Assembly: GCF_019966575.1 (NCBI RefSeq)
Contig: NZ_JAINFK010000001.1
Coordinates: 434,001 to 498,000, forward strand
DNA from: Oricola cellulosilytica
GTDB taxonomy: Bacteria; Pseudomonadota; Alphaproteobacteria; Rhizobiales; Rhizobiaceae
Direction of reading: 5' to 3'
DNA: 64,000 nt
Made by a program: the position numbers and the translations under genes. The first letter of the stretch is position 1. Every line of letters begins with the position of its first letter. The notes under the pieces were generated by a model that searched no databases, was not told the origin of the DNA, and worked only from the letters and a program-made list of their open reading frames with translations. Positions 10,644 through 20,222 of this stretch are shown here, in pieces.

Positions 10644-12248
10644 TTATCCGGCGCCACGCCGCGAACGCGCGGTTCTGCCAAAACGCCCGGCAAGCGCGAG
10701 GGCGAAAAGACCGGCGAGAAGCCCCATGAAGGGAAGCTCGCGGTGGCGGCGGTACACGGTCTCGGCGACCGGCGCCGGCAATGCGGCATCGAACGCGCCT
10801 TTCGCGCCATAGCCGAGCGCATCGCGCTGGCGGCCGAGAGGATCGTATAGCGCGGAGACGCCGTTGTTCGCGGCACGGACGAGGGGCAGGCCGTTCTCCA
10901 CGGCGCGGATGCGGGCCTGGTGCGCATGCTGGTAGGGACCCGGGGTGTCGCCGTACCAGGCATCGTTGGTGACGTTGACGATCATGCTCGGCGCATCGCC
11001 GTCGGCGGAAAGTTCGTGCGGAAAGATCGCCTCGTAGCAGATCAGCGGCAAGGCCACGGCACCGTTCGGCAGCGTCAGAGTGCGGCGTCGGGGAGTTGCG
11101 GAATAGCCGCGATCCGCAGCTGCGACCGCCTTTATCCCGAACCCGGACAACCATTCGCCGAAGGGAAGATATTCGCCGAAGGGGACCAGGTGTTTCTTGT
11201 CCCCGGCGTCGAAAATCACGCCATCGGCACTCACCGCGAGGAGGGAGTTGAAGTAGGCCGGACGCCCACCGCGCGTTTCCGTCTCGCTCAACCTCACAGC
11301 ACCGGCAAGAAGAATCTGGCCGTCCTGAAGGGTTTGCGCCAGCGCAGCCACCGCGTCCGGCCGCTGCGTGAGGATGAAGGGTACCGAGGTCTCGGGCCAG
11401 ACCACGATGTCGGGCGGGGCGTCGCTTTCGCCCGTCTCGGAGGTCAAGGCGAGCAGCCCCTCGAAAATTTCGTTGCTCTTCTCCGGATCCCATTTGCCGC
11501 TCTGGTCAACCGCGGGCTGAACCACACGGACACGAAGGGTCGTATCGGAAGATTCGCTCTCCTGCGCGATGCGCCAAAAACCGAATCCGAACTGGGCGGA
11601 GATCAGCACCGTCAGGAGTACGGCGGAGAGCACCATTTTGCGTCCCCGGGCCGCAAACATCGCCGGAAGCGCGAAAACGTAAACGGCGAGCGCATTCATC
11701 CCGAAGACACCGATCACGGCGGCAGGCTGCATCAACACGGGAACGGGCATGGCCGCATAGCCAATCGCGTTCCAGGGGAAGCCGGTCAGAATGAAACTTC
11801 TCGACCATTCGGCCAGGCCGAACGCAAAAGCCAGCGCCGCGATACGCCCCAGCCCGTCGGACCAAAGCGCGCGCGCCAGCGCGGCGGCCGCGCCGTAAAA
11901 GACCGCCAGCACGGCGGGCAGGCCCAGTACCGCCATCGGCCACATCCAGAGGAATTCCTCAGCCTCGACGAAAAGCGCATTGCCGATCCACCACAGGCCG
12001 GCGGTGAAATAACCGAAGCCGAAGAGCCATCCGGTAAAAAAGGCGGGGCGGACCATCGCGATGCGGGAGGGAGAAGGCCGGGCGACCGCGCCGTCGATCA
12101 GCCAGACAAGTACCGGAAAGGAGATGAAACACGCTATGAACAGATGAAAGGGGGCCTGCCCGAGGACGGCCACGGCGCCGGCCGCGAACGAGAGACCCGC
12201 TCTTGGCCATCCTGCCGTCAGCATTATTCGGTTGGCCAAGCGTTCCAT
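10644..12248 (-). CDS. lnt: apolipoprotein N-acyltransferase
   Basis: Inner-membrane enzyme that adds the third acyl chain to lipoproteins. The N-terminal half holds several membrane helices. The C-terminal carbon-nitrogen hydrolase domain begins near residue 225 and contains the expected Glu (VVWPETSVPF, about 284) and Cys (LICYEAIFP, about 404), with a Lys between them in KKHLVPFGEYLP. The 534-residue length fits. It works downstream of LspA, which is encoded at 43461 in this window. Confidence 0.96.
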   Translation of the reverse strand: MERLANRIMLTAGWPRAGLSFAAGAVAVLGQAPFHLFIACFISFPVLVWLIDGAVARPSPSRIAMVRPAFFTGWLFGFGYFTAGLWWIGNALFVEAEEFLWMWPMAVLGLPAVLAVFYGAAAALARALWSDGLGRIAALAFAFGLAEWSRSFILTGFPWNAIGYAAMPVPVLMQPAAVIGVFGMNALAVYVFALPAMFAARGRKMVLSAVLLTVLISAQFGFGFWRIAQESESSDTTLRVRVVQPAVDQSGKWDPEKSNEIFEGLLALTSETGESDAPPDIVVWPETSVPFILTQRPDAVAALAQTLQDGQILLAGAVRLSETETRGGRPAYFNSLLAVSADGVIFDAGDKKHLVPFGEYLPFGEWLSGFGIKAVAAADRGYSATPRRRTLTLPNGAVALPLICYEAIFPHELSADGDAPSMIVNVTNDAWYGDTPGPYQHAHQARIRAVENGLPLVRAANNGVSALYDPLGRQRDALGYGAKGAFDAALPAPVAETVYRRHRELPFMGLLAGLFALALAGRFGRTARSRRGAG

Positions 12249-12344
12249 CAGGTCTTTTGCCGAATCATCCCCGTCGACCCGGGTTTAGACCAGTTCGCCG
12301 CCGGTTTGAATCATGCCTGTTGAAATAGGCCGCAGATCGGACCG

Positions 12345-13469
12345 TCAGTTTTCGGCCGGCGCCGAAGCGCGTGCCTTTGCCTGCTCCGATTTTTCAGGAG
12401 GCTGAGCCGCCATCTCGCGCTCGGCGGCTTCGCGCCGCGGGGCCCGGCGCTTCGGTCGCGATATCTTGACCCGCTTGATCCGCCGTGGATCGGCCTCGAG
12501 AACCTCGATCTCATAGCCAGCGAACGAGGCGATGATCTCGCCGCGAACGGGGATACGCCCGAGCAGCGAGAAGATCAGACCGCCAACCGTGTCGACGTCG
12601 TCGTCTTCGCTGCGCGCCGCCTCCAGAAAACCGTTGCCGAGAGCGGCAGCAAGGTCTTCGAGTTCCACCCTGGCGTCGGCAATGATCGCACCGTCCTCAT
12701 TTTCCGTGAACAGGGCTTCATCGTCGTCGTGCTCATCCTCGATGTCGCCGACCACCATCTCGACAATGTCCTCAAGCGACACAAGTCCATCGGTTCCGCC
12801 ATACTCGTCGATGACGAGCGCCATCTGAATACGCTGCGTCTGCATGCGCCCCATGAGATCAGCCGCCAACATGGATGGCGGCACGAACAGCACGTCGCGG
12901 GCGAGCTTGAGTTCTCCAATCGAGCGGTCGAGGTCCACCTTACCCAGATCGAATTGCGCCCCGCTGTTGTGTCCGGCTGCTGCGGGGGCGTTCTTGCGGC
13001 GGGCCCGCTTCTTTTCCGACGCAATCCGGGTAATCGCCGCCACCACGTCGCGGATATGGACCATGCCGCGCGGATCATCGAGCGTCTCATTGTAGACGGG
13101 CATCCGGCTGTGGCCGGAACTCTCGAACAATTTCAGCAATTCGCCCAGAGTCGTGGTCTGGTCCACCGCATCGACATCGGCCCGCGGGACCATGACATCC
13201 TCCACACGGACCTCGCGCAACCGCAGGATATTGTGCAGCATCGCCCGTTCGCCGGGCGTTATGGTCTGATCGCCGGCATCGGCCGCAAGCGCGTCCTGAA
13301 GGTTCTCACGGATGGTGGCCGACGATTGGGGGCGAAATAGGTAGGCCAGACGCTGGAAGAAGCCCGGCTGCACCCGGCTCCGGGCCACCTCTCCGTTCAG
13401 ACTTCGTGGATCGGTGTCTTCGCCACCCTGTTCTTTCGTCGTGGCGGGAGCGTTGTCTTCTCGTGTCAT
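12345..13469 (-). CDS. corC: CorC/HlyC-family CBS-domain protein
   Basis: A soluble protein with paired CBS domains (about residues 80-230; VEDVMVPRADVDAV and ALVIDEYGGTDGLVSLEDIVEMVVGDI) and a C-terminal transporter-associated CorC_HlyC domain (about 245-330, VGGLIFSLLGRIP). There is no membrane DUF21 part, so it matches the short CorC form encoded beside ybeY and lnt, linked to magnesium/cobalt efflux. The C-terminal 40 residues are basic and low-complexity. Confidence 0.9.
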   Translation of the reverse strand: MTREDNAPATTKEQGGEDTDPRSLNGEVARSRVQPGFFQRLAYLFRPQSSATIRENLQDALAADAGDQTITPGERAMLHNILRLREVRVEDVMVPRADVDAVDQTTTLGELLKLFESSGHSRMPVYNETLDDPRGMVHIRDVVAAITRIASEKKRARRKNAPAAAGHNSGAQFDLGKVDLDRSIGELKLARDVLFVPPSMLAADLMGRMQTQRIQMALVIDEYGGTDGLVSLEDIVEMVVGDIEDEHDDDEALFTENEDGAIIADARVELEDLAAALGNGFLEAARSEDDDVDTVGGLIFSLLGRIPVRGEIIASFAGYEIEVLEADPRRIKRVKISRPKRRAPRREAAEREMAAQPPEKSEQAKARASAPAEN

Positions 13470-13484
13470 GGGTGTTCGAATGTC

Positions 13485-13964
13485 TCAGTCGCCATCAGAA
13501 TAGGGGTCGGAAACGCCCATGTCAGCAAGAATTGCGGTTTCCGCGGCTTCCATCTCCTCGGCGTCGGTGTCATTTTCGTGATCATAGCCCAAAAGATGAA
13601 GAAATCCGTGCACAATCAGATGCCGCAGGTGGTCCTCGACCGACCTGCCTTCAAGGGCCGCTTCGGAAAACACGGTTTCAGCGGCCAGCACGATATCGCC
13701 CAATAACGGTCCCGGATCGTCTCCCGGAGCGATCCCGACGACCGGAAAAGAAAGCACGTTTGTCGATCTGTCCTTGCCGCGCCACGCCCCGTTCAGGGTC
13801 GTCATCGCTGCGTCATCGGTGAAAAGAATGCTCAACTCGCTGTCGATAGCGGCAGGGCCAAGCCTCGCGATTGCGGCGTCGACCGCGCTGCGCGCAAGCG
13901 CCCGCAGCGTGTCTTCCGAAGGCCAGTCCCCTGCTTCCATCGCGACGTCGATGGCAATCGGCAT
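13485..13964 (-). CDS. ybeY: endoribonuclease YbeY
   Basis: Metal-dependent RNase for 16S rRNA 3'-end maturation and ribosome quality control. The zinc-binding signature HGFLHLLGYDH is present around residues 119-129 of 159, with the preceding LGDIVLAAETV strand. It sits between corC and phoH, with only three bases separating its start from the phoH stop. Confidence 0.96.
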   Translation of the reverse strand: MPIAIDVAMEAGDWPSEDTLRALARSAVDAAIARLGPAAIDSELSILFTDDAAMTTLNGAWRGKDRSTNVLSFPVVGIAPGDDPGPLLGDIVLAAETVFSEAALEGRSVEDHLRHLIVHGFLHLLGYDHENDTDAEEMEAAETAILADMGVSDPYSDGD

Positions 13965-13967
13965 CGC

Positions 13968-14981
13968 TCACGTCCGCTGATCGTAGGCCGAAACGATCTT
14001 CGCGACGAGCGGATGGCGAACGACATCCCCTTCGTTGAAGCGGACCGTGACGATGCCGTCGACATCCTTCAGGACACCGAGCGCCTCCACCAGGCCCGAC
14101 TTCGCTCCCAGCGGAAGGTCGATCTGCGACGGATCGCCCGTGACCATCATGCGTGAGTTCTCGCCCAAACGGGTAAGAAACATCTTCATTTGCATGGTCG
14201 TGGTGTTCTGCGCCTCGTCGAGGATCACCGCCGCATTCGACAAGGTACGGCCACGCATAAAAGCAAGCGGCGCGATCTCGATCACGCCGGCGGCCAGACC
14301 CCGTTCGACCTTGTCGGCGGGAATCATGTCGTAAAGCGAATCGTAAAGAGGACGCAGATAGGGATCGACCTTCTCCTTCATGTCGCCGGGCAGGAAGCCA
14401 AGCCGCTCGCCCGCCTCCACCGCCGGGCGCGATAATATGATGCGTTCGACCAGTCCCCGCTCCAGCATCATCGCCGCGTGGGCGACGGCGAGATAGGTCT
14501 TGCCGGTTCCGGCCGGGCCGATGCCGAACACCAGTTCGGCGCGATCCAGTGCACGGATGTAGGCGTCCTGATTGGGCGTCCGGGCAAAAACCGACTTCTT
14601 GCGTGTCGATATCTGCGCCGCCGCAAGCTTGGCTGGCGCGCTCAGCGTCGGCAGAGAAAGCTGATCGTCGGCCGCCATCGCCATCCGCAAGGCGCCGTCG
14701 ACATCACTGGCTTCGAGGTCGATCCCGCCAGCGGTCAGGCGATCATAGAGATAATCGAGAGCGCGGCGCGCCTGTTCGGTCGCCACCGGCTCGCCGCGAA
14801 TGGAGACCTGGTTTCCCTTCGAGCGCACGTCGACGCCGAGACGCTGTTCGATCAGCGCCAGATTCTGGTCGAACTGTCCGTAAAGGGCACGGGCGTGTTC
14901 GTTGTTGTCAAAGCTGAGAACGATATGCGCCAGGTCGGAGGCGCCGGAGGTGACCGGAGTCACGTTGGCCTTTGCGTTCAA
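13968..14981 (-). CDS. phoH: PhoH-like ATPase
   Basis: A 337-residue cytoplasmic P-loop ATPase with an N-terminal KH-like segment and [14 protein letters not shown] (Walker A, about residue 150), then [20 protein letters not shown] (Walker B). The family acts with YbeY in RNA metabolism, although its exact reaction is unsettled. The start is a TTG at 14981 overlapping the miaB stop as TTGA, and no ATG or GTG fits better. The same TTGA coupling recurs at dgoK. Confidence 0.94.
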   Translation of the reverse strand: MNAKANVTPVTSGASDLAHIVLSFDNNEHARALYGQFDQNLALIEQRLGVDVRSKGNQVSIRGEPVATEQARRALDYLYDRLTAGGIDLEASDVDGALRMAMAADDQLSLPTLSAPAKLAAAQISTRKKSVFARTPNQDAYIRALDRAELVFGIGPAGTGKTYLAVAHAAMMLERGLVERIILSRPAVEAGERLGFLPGDMKEKVDPYLRPLYDSLYDMIPADKVERGLAAGVIEIAPLAFMRGRTLSNAAVILDEAQNTTTMQMKMFLTRLGENSRMMVTGDPSQIDLPLGAKSGLVEALGVLKDVDGIVTVRFNEGDVVRHPLVAKIVSAYDQRT

Positions 14982-16390
14982 GCCCGTCTTTCCACTTCCC
15001 TGTTAACGGCATCCGCAAGAAGGCTGTTGGCGGACGCCTTGCTGATTCGCACCGAAACAATGTCGCCGATTTTTCCGACAGTTTCATCACAAACTACGGG
15101 CTGAAGCCATGGCGAACGGCCAATCAGCTGACCCAACTCGCGCCCGGGCTTCTCCAGAAGCACCGGAACGATGCGATTTTCCAGACCCTTCATGAACGCC
15201 GTCTGCTGCGTCGCCAGCAGCGCCTGAAGCCGCTGCAGCCGCTCGCTCTTCACATCGTCGGCAACGTGATCGGCAAGATCGGCCCCGGGAGTGCCCGGAC
15301 GGGGCGAATATTTGAACGAAAAGGCCTGTGCGTAACCGACGTCGCCGACGAGATCCATCGTGTCCTCGAAGTCGGCATCAGTCTCGCCCGGGAAGCCGAC
15401 GATGAAATCGCCCGAAAGGGCGATGTCCGGCCGGGCCTCGCGGATGCGATCGATCAGGCGACGGTATTCGTCAGCGGTATGTTTCCGGTTCATCGCCTTA
15501 AGGATGCGATCCGACCCCGCCTGGACGGGCAAGTGGAGATACGGCATCAGGCATTCGATATCCCGATGCGCCTCGATCAAGGCGTCATCCATGTCGCGTG
15601 GATGGCTGGTGACGTATCGGAGCCGAGCGAGGCCGTCGATCCCGGCAAGCGCATGAAGAAGGCGACCAAGGCCCCACTCGGCCCCGTCCGGGCCCTCACC
15701 GTGCCAGGCATTGACGTTCTGACCAAGCAGCGTGATCTCCCGGACGCCGGCGCCAACAAGGTTTCTCGCCTCGCTCATGATCTGGGAGACCGGGCGGGAG
15801 ACTTCCGCGCCGCGGGTGTAAGGCACCACACAAAAGGTGCAGAACTTGTCGCAGCCTTCCTGCACGGTAAGAAAGGCCGTCACGCCGCGGTCGCGCACCT
15901 GCCTCCTGTCAGGTGCGGGGAGATGCTCGAACTTGTCCTCGACGGAATAGTCGGTCTCGACCACCTTGGCGCCGGAGCGCGCTTGCGAGACGACCTGCGG
16001 AAGCCGGTGATAGGTCTGCGGGCCGATCACGAAGTCGACGGCGGGCTCGCGGCGGATGATTTCCTCGCCTTCGGCCTGTGCCACGCATCCGGCGACTCCG
16101 ATCAGCAGATCCCGGCCGGTTTCCCTGCGGACCGCCCGCAGCTTGCGGAGACGTCCCAGCTCCGAATAAATTTTCTCCGCCGCCTTCTCGCGGATATGGC
16201 AGGTGTTGAGGAGCACCATGTCAGCGTCGTCGGGCGACTTCGTTTCGACATACCCGCCCGATCCGAGCGCATCGGCCATGCGCTGGCTGTCATAGACGTT
16301 CATCTGGCAGCCATAAGTCTTGACAAAGACCTTGCGCGTGTTGCCGTTCACCCCGGATTCGGGCATCAACATTTCGGTATTTTCACTCAT
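14978..16390 (-). CDS. miaB: tRNA-2-methylthio-N6-dimethylallyladenosine synthase MiaB
   Basis: Radical-SAM methylthiotransferase acting on i6A37 of tRNAs. The 470 residues contain the N-terminal UPF0004 domain ([19 protein letters not shown] with its cluster cysteines; [10 protein letters not shown]), the radical-SAM [15 protein letters not shown] motif (about 160) and a C-terminal TRAM domain. Start at the ATG 16390, because the upstream in-frame extension is unconserved. It lies 10 bases after the olsA stop. Confidence 0.96.
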   Translation of the reverse strand: MSENTEMLMPESGVNGNTRKVFVKTYGCQMNVYDSQRMADALGSGGYVETKSPDDADMVLLNTCHIREKAAEKIYSELGRLRKLRAVRRETGRDLLIGVAGCVAQAEGEEIIRREPAVDFVIGPQTYHRLPQVVSQARSGAKVVETDYSVEDKFEHLPAPDRRQVRDRGVTAFLTVQEGCDKFCTFCVVPYTRGAEVSRPVSQIMSEARNLVGAGVREITLLGQNVNAWHGEGPDGAEWGLGRLLHALAGIDGLARLRYVTSHPRDMDDALIEAHRDIECLMPYLHLPVQAGSDRILKAMNRKHTADEYRRLIDRIREARPDIALSGDFIVGFPGETDADFEDTMDLVGDVGYAQAFSFKYSPRPGTPGADLADHVADDVKSERLQRLQALLATQQTAFMKGLENRIVPVLLEKPGRELGQLIGRSPWLQPVVCDETVGKIGDIVSVRISKASANSLLADAVNREVERRA

Positions 16391-16400
16391 GCGGGGGCTC

Positions 16401-17222
16401 TTAACGCTTTTCGCTGCCGCTGAGAAGCGCCGTTCGCCCGCGCAACGCCAGGGAAACCAGTTCGCGCACCGCCTGCTCACAATGCGCGGCCAGTGCCTTT
16501 CGGCCGGCAAAGGTCGACGCCGGGAAGGGCTCGCCGAAGATGATCGTCGCGTCGATGGCGCCTTTCTCGATAACGCCCTTCAGATGCGGACCTAGTTCGA
16601 TATCGCCCGGCCAGGCGGCAACCGGCCTGTCGAATCGGCCCATCGGCATTCCGTGGAGGTGGGTGTAGGCGATCGCTACGGGCTGAACGAGGACCGGAAA
16701 ATCGGTTTCGCCGGCCTGCATGCCAGCCGCCCCGAAAAGCGCCGACTTGAAGGGCAGGAGAAAGTTGCCGTCCGACGTCGTGCCTTCGGGAAACAGGACC
16801 ACCGCATCACCCTTCGCGAGGCGTTCACGGATCCGCGTCGCCTGTGTCCCGGCTGTTCGCCGCCGCTCCCGGTCCACGAAAACCGTTTCCTGAAGACGCG
16901 CCAGGAGCGATATGCCTGGCCACCCGGAAACTTCCTCCTTGGCGACGAACGACACCGGCGCGGCCGCGCCGAGCGCCACGATGTCCAGCCATGAAACGTG
17001 GTTGCAGACGATCAGCACACCATCGTCGCCGGTGCCGGCCGGTTCGCCATGGATGCGCAAATGCAGGCCCATGAGCCGCGCAACGATGCGGTGCCATGTC
17101 TGCGGGAGCCGCCTGCGCAACCGCCCGGATTTGCGGATTGCCATGAGTTGAAGGGGAAGCAGGATGCCCGTCAGCGGCACGACAAGTCCCAGGATCAGCG
17201 CCAGCCGGGCGCGCCCGTTCAC
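16401..17222 (-). CDS. olsA: lyso-ornithine lipid / 1-acylglycerol-phosphate O-acyltransferase (OlsA-type PlsC)
   Basis: A membrane-anchored acyltransferase of 273 residues with an N-terminal hydrophobic helix and the PlsC boxes NHVSWLD (about residue 75), [11 protein letters not shown] and [10 protein letters not shown] (about 145). In Sinorhizobium the PlsC homologue beside miaB is OlsA, which acylates lyso-ornithine lipid made by OlsB. The gene for OlsB is at 46800 in this window, which supports that reading. General PlsC activity on lysophosphatidate cannot be excluded. It starts with GTG 17222 overlapping the regulator stop (GTGA). Confidence 0.82.
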   Translation of the reverse strand: MNGRARLALILGLVVPLTGILLPLQLMAIRKSGRLRRRLPQTWHRIVARLMGLHLRIHGEPAGTGDDGVLIVCNHVSWLDIVALGAAAPVSFVAKEEVSGWPGISLLARLQETVFVDRERRRTAGTQATRIRERLAKGDAVVLFPEGTTSDGNFLLPFKSALFGAAGMQAGETDFPVLVQPVAIAYTHLHGMPMGRFDRPVAAWPGDIELGPHLKGVIEKGAIDATIIFGEPFPASTFAGRKALAAHCEQAVRELVSLALRGRTALLSGSEKR

Positions 17223-17656
17223 GCCTGCTTGTCCTTCTCGTCCAGCGGGACGGCATAGAGTTCGAGGCGATGATCGACGATGCGGTAGCCTAGTTCGCGG
17301 GCGATCTCCTCCTGCAAGGCCTCAATCCGCGCGTTGCGGAACTCGATGACCTGACCGGATTTCACGTCAATCAGATGGTCGTGATGCTCGTCGGAAATCG
17401 GCTCGTAGCGCGCACGACCGTCGCGGAATTCGTGCTTCTCGATAATTGCGAGATCCTCGAACAGTTTCACCGTGCGATAGACCGTCGAGATCGAGATATT
17501 GGGGTCGACGGAGGAGGCGCGGCGGTACAGCTCCTCCACGTCGGGATGATCCTGGGCCTCCTGCAGCACGTTCGCGATCACGCGGCGCTGCTCGGTCATC
17601 CGCATGCCGCGCTCGACGCACAGCTCCTCCAAAGTCTTTTCAGAGTCCGCGCTCAC
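17219..17656 (-). CDS. fur: Fur-family metalloregulator (Fur/Mur)
   Basis: A 145-residue Fur-fold repressor: winged-helix part with ISISTVYRTVKLFEDLAIIEK (DNA recognition, about residues 50-72) and metal-binding part with YEPISDEHHDHLIDVKSG. The structural CxxC zinc motifs are absent, and the only Cys I see is near residue 13. This is the usual state in rhizobial Fur homologues that respond to manganese (Mur). GTG start at 17656. Whether iron or manganese is the ligand cannot be read from sequence. Confidence 0.9.
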   Translation of the reverse strand: MSADSEKTLEELCVERGMRMTEQRRVIANVLQEAQDHPDVEELYRRASSVDPNISISTVYRTVKLFEDLAIIEKHEFRDGRARYEPISDEHHDHLIDVKSGQVIEFRNARIEALQEEIARELGYRIVDHRLELYAVPLDEKDKQA

Positions 17657-17695
17657 GTCCCGATTCCGTCATCGCTTGAAGAAAGTGCATCGGAC

Positions 17696-18190
17696 CTAGC
17701 CAAGATCGCGGCGCATGACAAGCGCGGCAGAGGCGCGCCCCAGCCTGTCGCGATAATAGTCAGGCCGGCCGCCAACCTGAAAGAATCCGAGTTTACGATA
17801 GAGCGACAGAGCCGGTTGGTTGGTCTCGTCCACCTCCAGAAAGATAGCCTCGATGCGCTCACCATGCGCCTTCGCCAGAACAGAATCCATAAGCTTTCGG
17901 CCAAGCCCCCGGCCCTGCCATTCGGGAGCGACCGTGATCGTCAGGATTTCGGCTTCGCCGGCAGCCTCGCGGACGAGGACGAACCCCAGGACCTGGGCCT
18001 TTCCCCGCCGCAACTCGCGCGCAACGAAGCCGAATACCGTCTTCTGGGCGAGAAGATCGGAAAACTCGCCATCCGTCCAGGGACGGGAGAATGTCAGCCG
18101 GTGCAGTTCCGACATGCGGTGGGCATGGTCGGGCGTCATCGGATCGATCACGACGTCGAGCGGCCAAATCCGATCGAGGAGCCGCATCAC
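17696..18190 (-). CDS. rimI: ribosomal protein bS18-alanine N-acetyltransferase RimI
   Basis: GNAT acetyltransferase of about 164 residues. The acetyl-CoA binding strand and loop ITVAPEWQGRGLGRKLMDSVL is at about residues 85-105, followed by FLEVDETNQPALSLYRKLGF, which is characteristic of RimI. It overlaps the tsaB stop (start GTG 18190 or ATG 18187), the classical tsaB-rimI pair. It acetylates the N-terminus of S18, possibly also other proteins. Confidence 0.93.
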   Translation of the reverse strand: MMRLLDRIWPLDVVIDPMTPDHAHRMSELHRLTFSRPWTDGEFSDLLAQKTVFGFVARELRRGKAQVLGFVLVREAAGEAEILTITVAPEWQGRGLGRKLMDSVLAKAHGERIEAIFLEVDETNQPALSLYRKLGFFQVGGRPDYYRDRLGRASAALVMRRDLG

Positions 18191-18888
18191 CGGCCCGCTC
18201 CGACCGGCCCGCCTTCGGCGCGGGGCAGGGCGAAGGCGTCCTGCGGCTTTGCGTCCGCGCCACGGAGATAAAGAGGCACCGGAGCACGTCCGGAATTCCC
18301 GCAGAGCCTGGCGAAGGCCTCAATCGCACCGGTGGCGCCGCCAATCGGCGAGATCTCGACGGGCCTTGCAAGCCGCTTTCCCAAGTCGGCTGCCGCGTTG
18401 CCTGCGAGGAGGCCTATCTGTTGCGGCACCGCCTTGCCGGCTTCGGTCTCATCGAATGCTTCCGGCTCGGTCAGCGCAACGCCGTCCTTGCCGAAGGACT
18501 GCATGAAGACCTGCCCCCGGCCCCCCCCAATCGCCACCGTCACCGCCTTGTTCCCGGAGGCTGACAGCGCACCATCGGCTATCGCCTCGAGCGTGGTGAC
18601 ACCGACGGCGGGAATGCCGAGAGCCAGCGCGAAGCCGCGCGCGGCGGCGACGCCCACGCGGATGCCCGTGAAGGAGCCCGGACCGACCGATACCGCGACT
18701 TGCCCGAGATCGGCGAATTCCCTGCCGGATTCCCGCATGGCCGTGCTCACGACATCCATCAATTGTTCCGCATGTCCGCGCCCGATGTCGCGTTCCTCGC
18801 TGGAAAGAACGCTGCGCGTCGCCGTGTCGTACAGACAAGCCGAGCAGAAATTCGCCGCAGTGTCGATCGCAAGAGTGAGCATGGACAC
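18187..18888 (-). CDS. tsaB: tRNA threonylcarbamoyladenosine biosynthesis protein TsaB
   Basis: Part of the TsaBDE complex that makes t6A37 on tRNA. The N-terminal ASKHA-fold sequence LTLAIDTAANFCSACLYD and the SVGPGSFTGIRVGVAAARGFALAL segment are diagnostic. The start is ATG 18882 or GTG 18888. Upstream lies the TRAP subunit gene of the sugar island, with only 38 bases and no obvious terminator between. In relatives nifU is found here instead. Confidence 0.94.
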   Translation of the reverse strand: MSMLTLAIDTAANFCSACLYDTATRSVLSSEERDIGRGHAEQLMDVVSTAMRESGREFADLGQVAVSVGPGSFTGIRVGVAAARGFALALGIPAVGVTTLEAIADGALSASGNKAVTVAIGGGRGQVFMQSFGKDGVALTEPEAFDETEAGKAVPQQIGLLAGNAAADLGKRLARPVEISPIGGATGAIEAFARLCGNSGRAPVPLYLRGADAKPQDAFALPRAEGGPVGAGR

Positions 18889-18926
18889 TGGTTATTCAAT
18901 CGCGCGGGACGCGGCAAGCGCAGCCG

Positions 18927-20216
18927 TCAGTTCACGAGCCCGAGCAGGCGCGGAATGGTGAGGGATACTGCAGGCACGTAGGTGATGAGGAAGATGACCA
19001 CGATTTCCACGGCCAGGAACGGCAAGATGGAGCGCGCGATGGTCTCTACGCGGTCCCCGGAGACGCTGGAGGCGACGAACAGCACCAGCCCCATCGGCGG
19101 CGTGATAAGCCCGACCGTCAGGTTGACGCTCATGATCATGGCGAAATGGACCGGGTCGACGCCGAGGCTGACGAAGATCGGGCCGAGAATCGGGCCGAGG
19201 ATGATGATCGCCGGCCCGGCATCCAGAAACATGCCGACCACGAACAGCAGCAGATTGATCATGAACAGGAGGATCAGCGGATTGCTGGTCAGCGTGACGA
19301 TCCATTCCGCCATGTTCTCGGCGACGTGGCTGAGGCTGACCACCGTCTTGAACGCCATCGCCGCGCCGACAAGCAGCAGGACGACCGCAGAGGTGAGCGA
19401 GGCCTTGGTGAAGACACCGGGCAAGTCCCGCCATTTCAGCGTGCCGAGGACGAAGAGACCGATCACCAGGGCGTAGAACGCGGCGACGGCCGATGCCTCG
19501 GTCGGCGTGAAGACGCCGCCGAGAATGCCGCCGAGGATGATGATCGGTGTCAGCAGGGGCAGAAAGGCGCGGACGGACGCCTGACCGGTCTGCTTCCATG
19601 TGGCGCGCTCGGAGGCCGGTGGAAAGCCTTCCTTACGCGCCTGAAAATTGACGATGCCCATCAGCGAAAGGCCGACGAGGATTCCGGGAACGATGCCGGC
19701 CGCAAACAGGGCGGCCACTGAGACCTCCATCACGTAGGCATAGATGATCATGATGCCGGAGGGCGGGATGATCGGGCCGATGACCGACGAGGCCGCGGTG
19801 ACGGCGGCTGCATAACGGCGCTTGTAACCGTTTTTCTCCATGGCGGGAATGAGCATCGACCCGAGCGCCGAGGTATCTGCGACGGCCGAGCCCGACAGCC
19901 CCGCGAACAGCATCGAGGAAAGGATGTTCACCTGCGCGAGACCGCCGCGCACATGGCCGATCAATGTCTGGCTGAATTCGACGAGACGCAGGGTAATTCC
20001 GCCCCGGTTCATCAGTTCGCCCGCCAGCATGAAGAACGGGATGGCCAGCAGCGGGAAGGAGAAGATGCCCGAATAGATGTTGCGGTACATCAGCGCGAGA
20101 TCGCGGCTCATGTCATTGGAGAACAGGATCAGACCGGGCGCCGCCAGCATGGCGAAGAACACCGGCATGCCGATCAACAGGAAAACGAGAAAAATCGGCA
20201 GAAAGAGCGCGAGCAT
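18927..20216 (-). CDS. dctM: TRAP transporter large permease subunit (DctM family)
   Basis: Inner-membrane sodium-driven transport subunit of 429 residues with about twelve hydrophobic helices. Typical TRAP-M motifs are NIYSGIFSFPLLAIPFFMLAGELMNRGGI near residue 50 and IGPIIPPSGIMIIYAYV near 155, and the C-terminal half has FLDAGPAIIILGPIL. It follows the DctQ gene by six bases. No DctP substrate-binding protein is encoded anywhere in the window, so the substrate is unknown. The position at the end of the galactoside operon suggests a sugar acid or galactoside. Confidence 0.93.
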   Translation of the reverse strand: MLALFLPIFLVFLLIGMPVFFAMLAAPGLILFSNDMSRDLALMYRNIYSGIFSFPLLAIPFFMLAGELMNRGGITLRLVEFSQTLIGHVRGGLAQVNILSSMLFAGLSGSAVADTSALGSMLIPAMEKNGYKRRYAAAVTAASSVIGPIIPPSGIMIIYAYVMEVSVAALFAAGIVPGILVGLSLMGIVNFQARKEGFPPASERATWKQTGQASVRAFLPLLTPIIILGGILGGVFTPTEASAVAAFYALVIGLFVLGTLKWRDLPGVFTKASLTSAVVLLLVGAAMAFKTVVSLSHVAENMAEWIVTLTSNPLILLFMINLLLFVVGMFLDAGPAIIILGPILGPIFVSLGVDPVHFAMIMSVNLTVGLITPPMGLVLFVASSVSGDRVETIARSILPFLAVEIVVIFLITYVPAVSLTIPRLLGLVN

Positions 20217-20222
20217 CCGATC

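Noticed and set aside
10965-11500. Arg-rich extension upstream of the praR-type gene
   Set aside because: It overlaps lnt in another frame. The conserved regulator begins at 10539 with a good ribosome-binding site.
10920-12323. Long plus-strand open frame opposite lnt
   Set aside because: Antisense shadow of lnt, rich in Arg/Gly/His, no recognisable domain.
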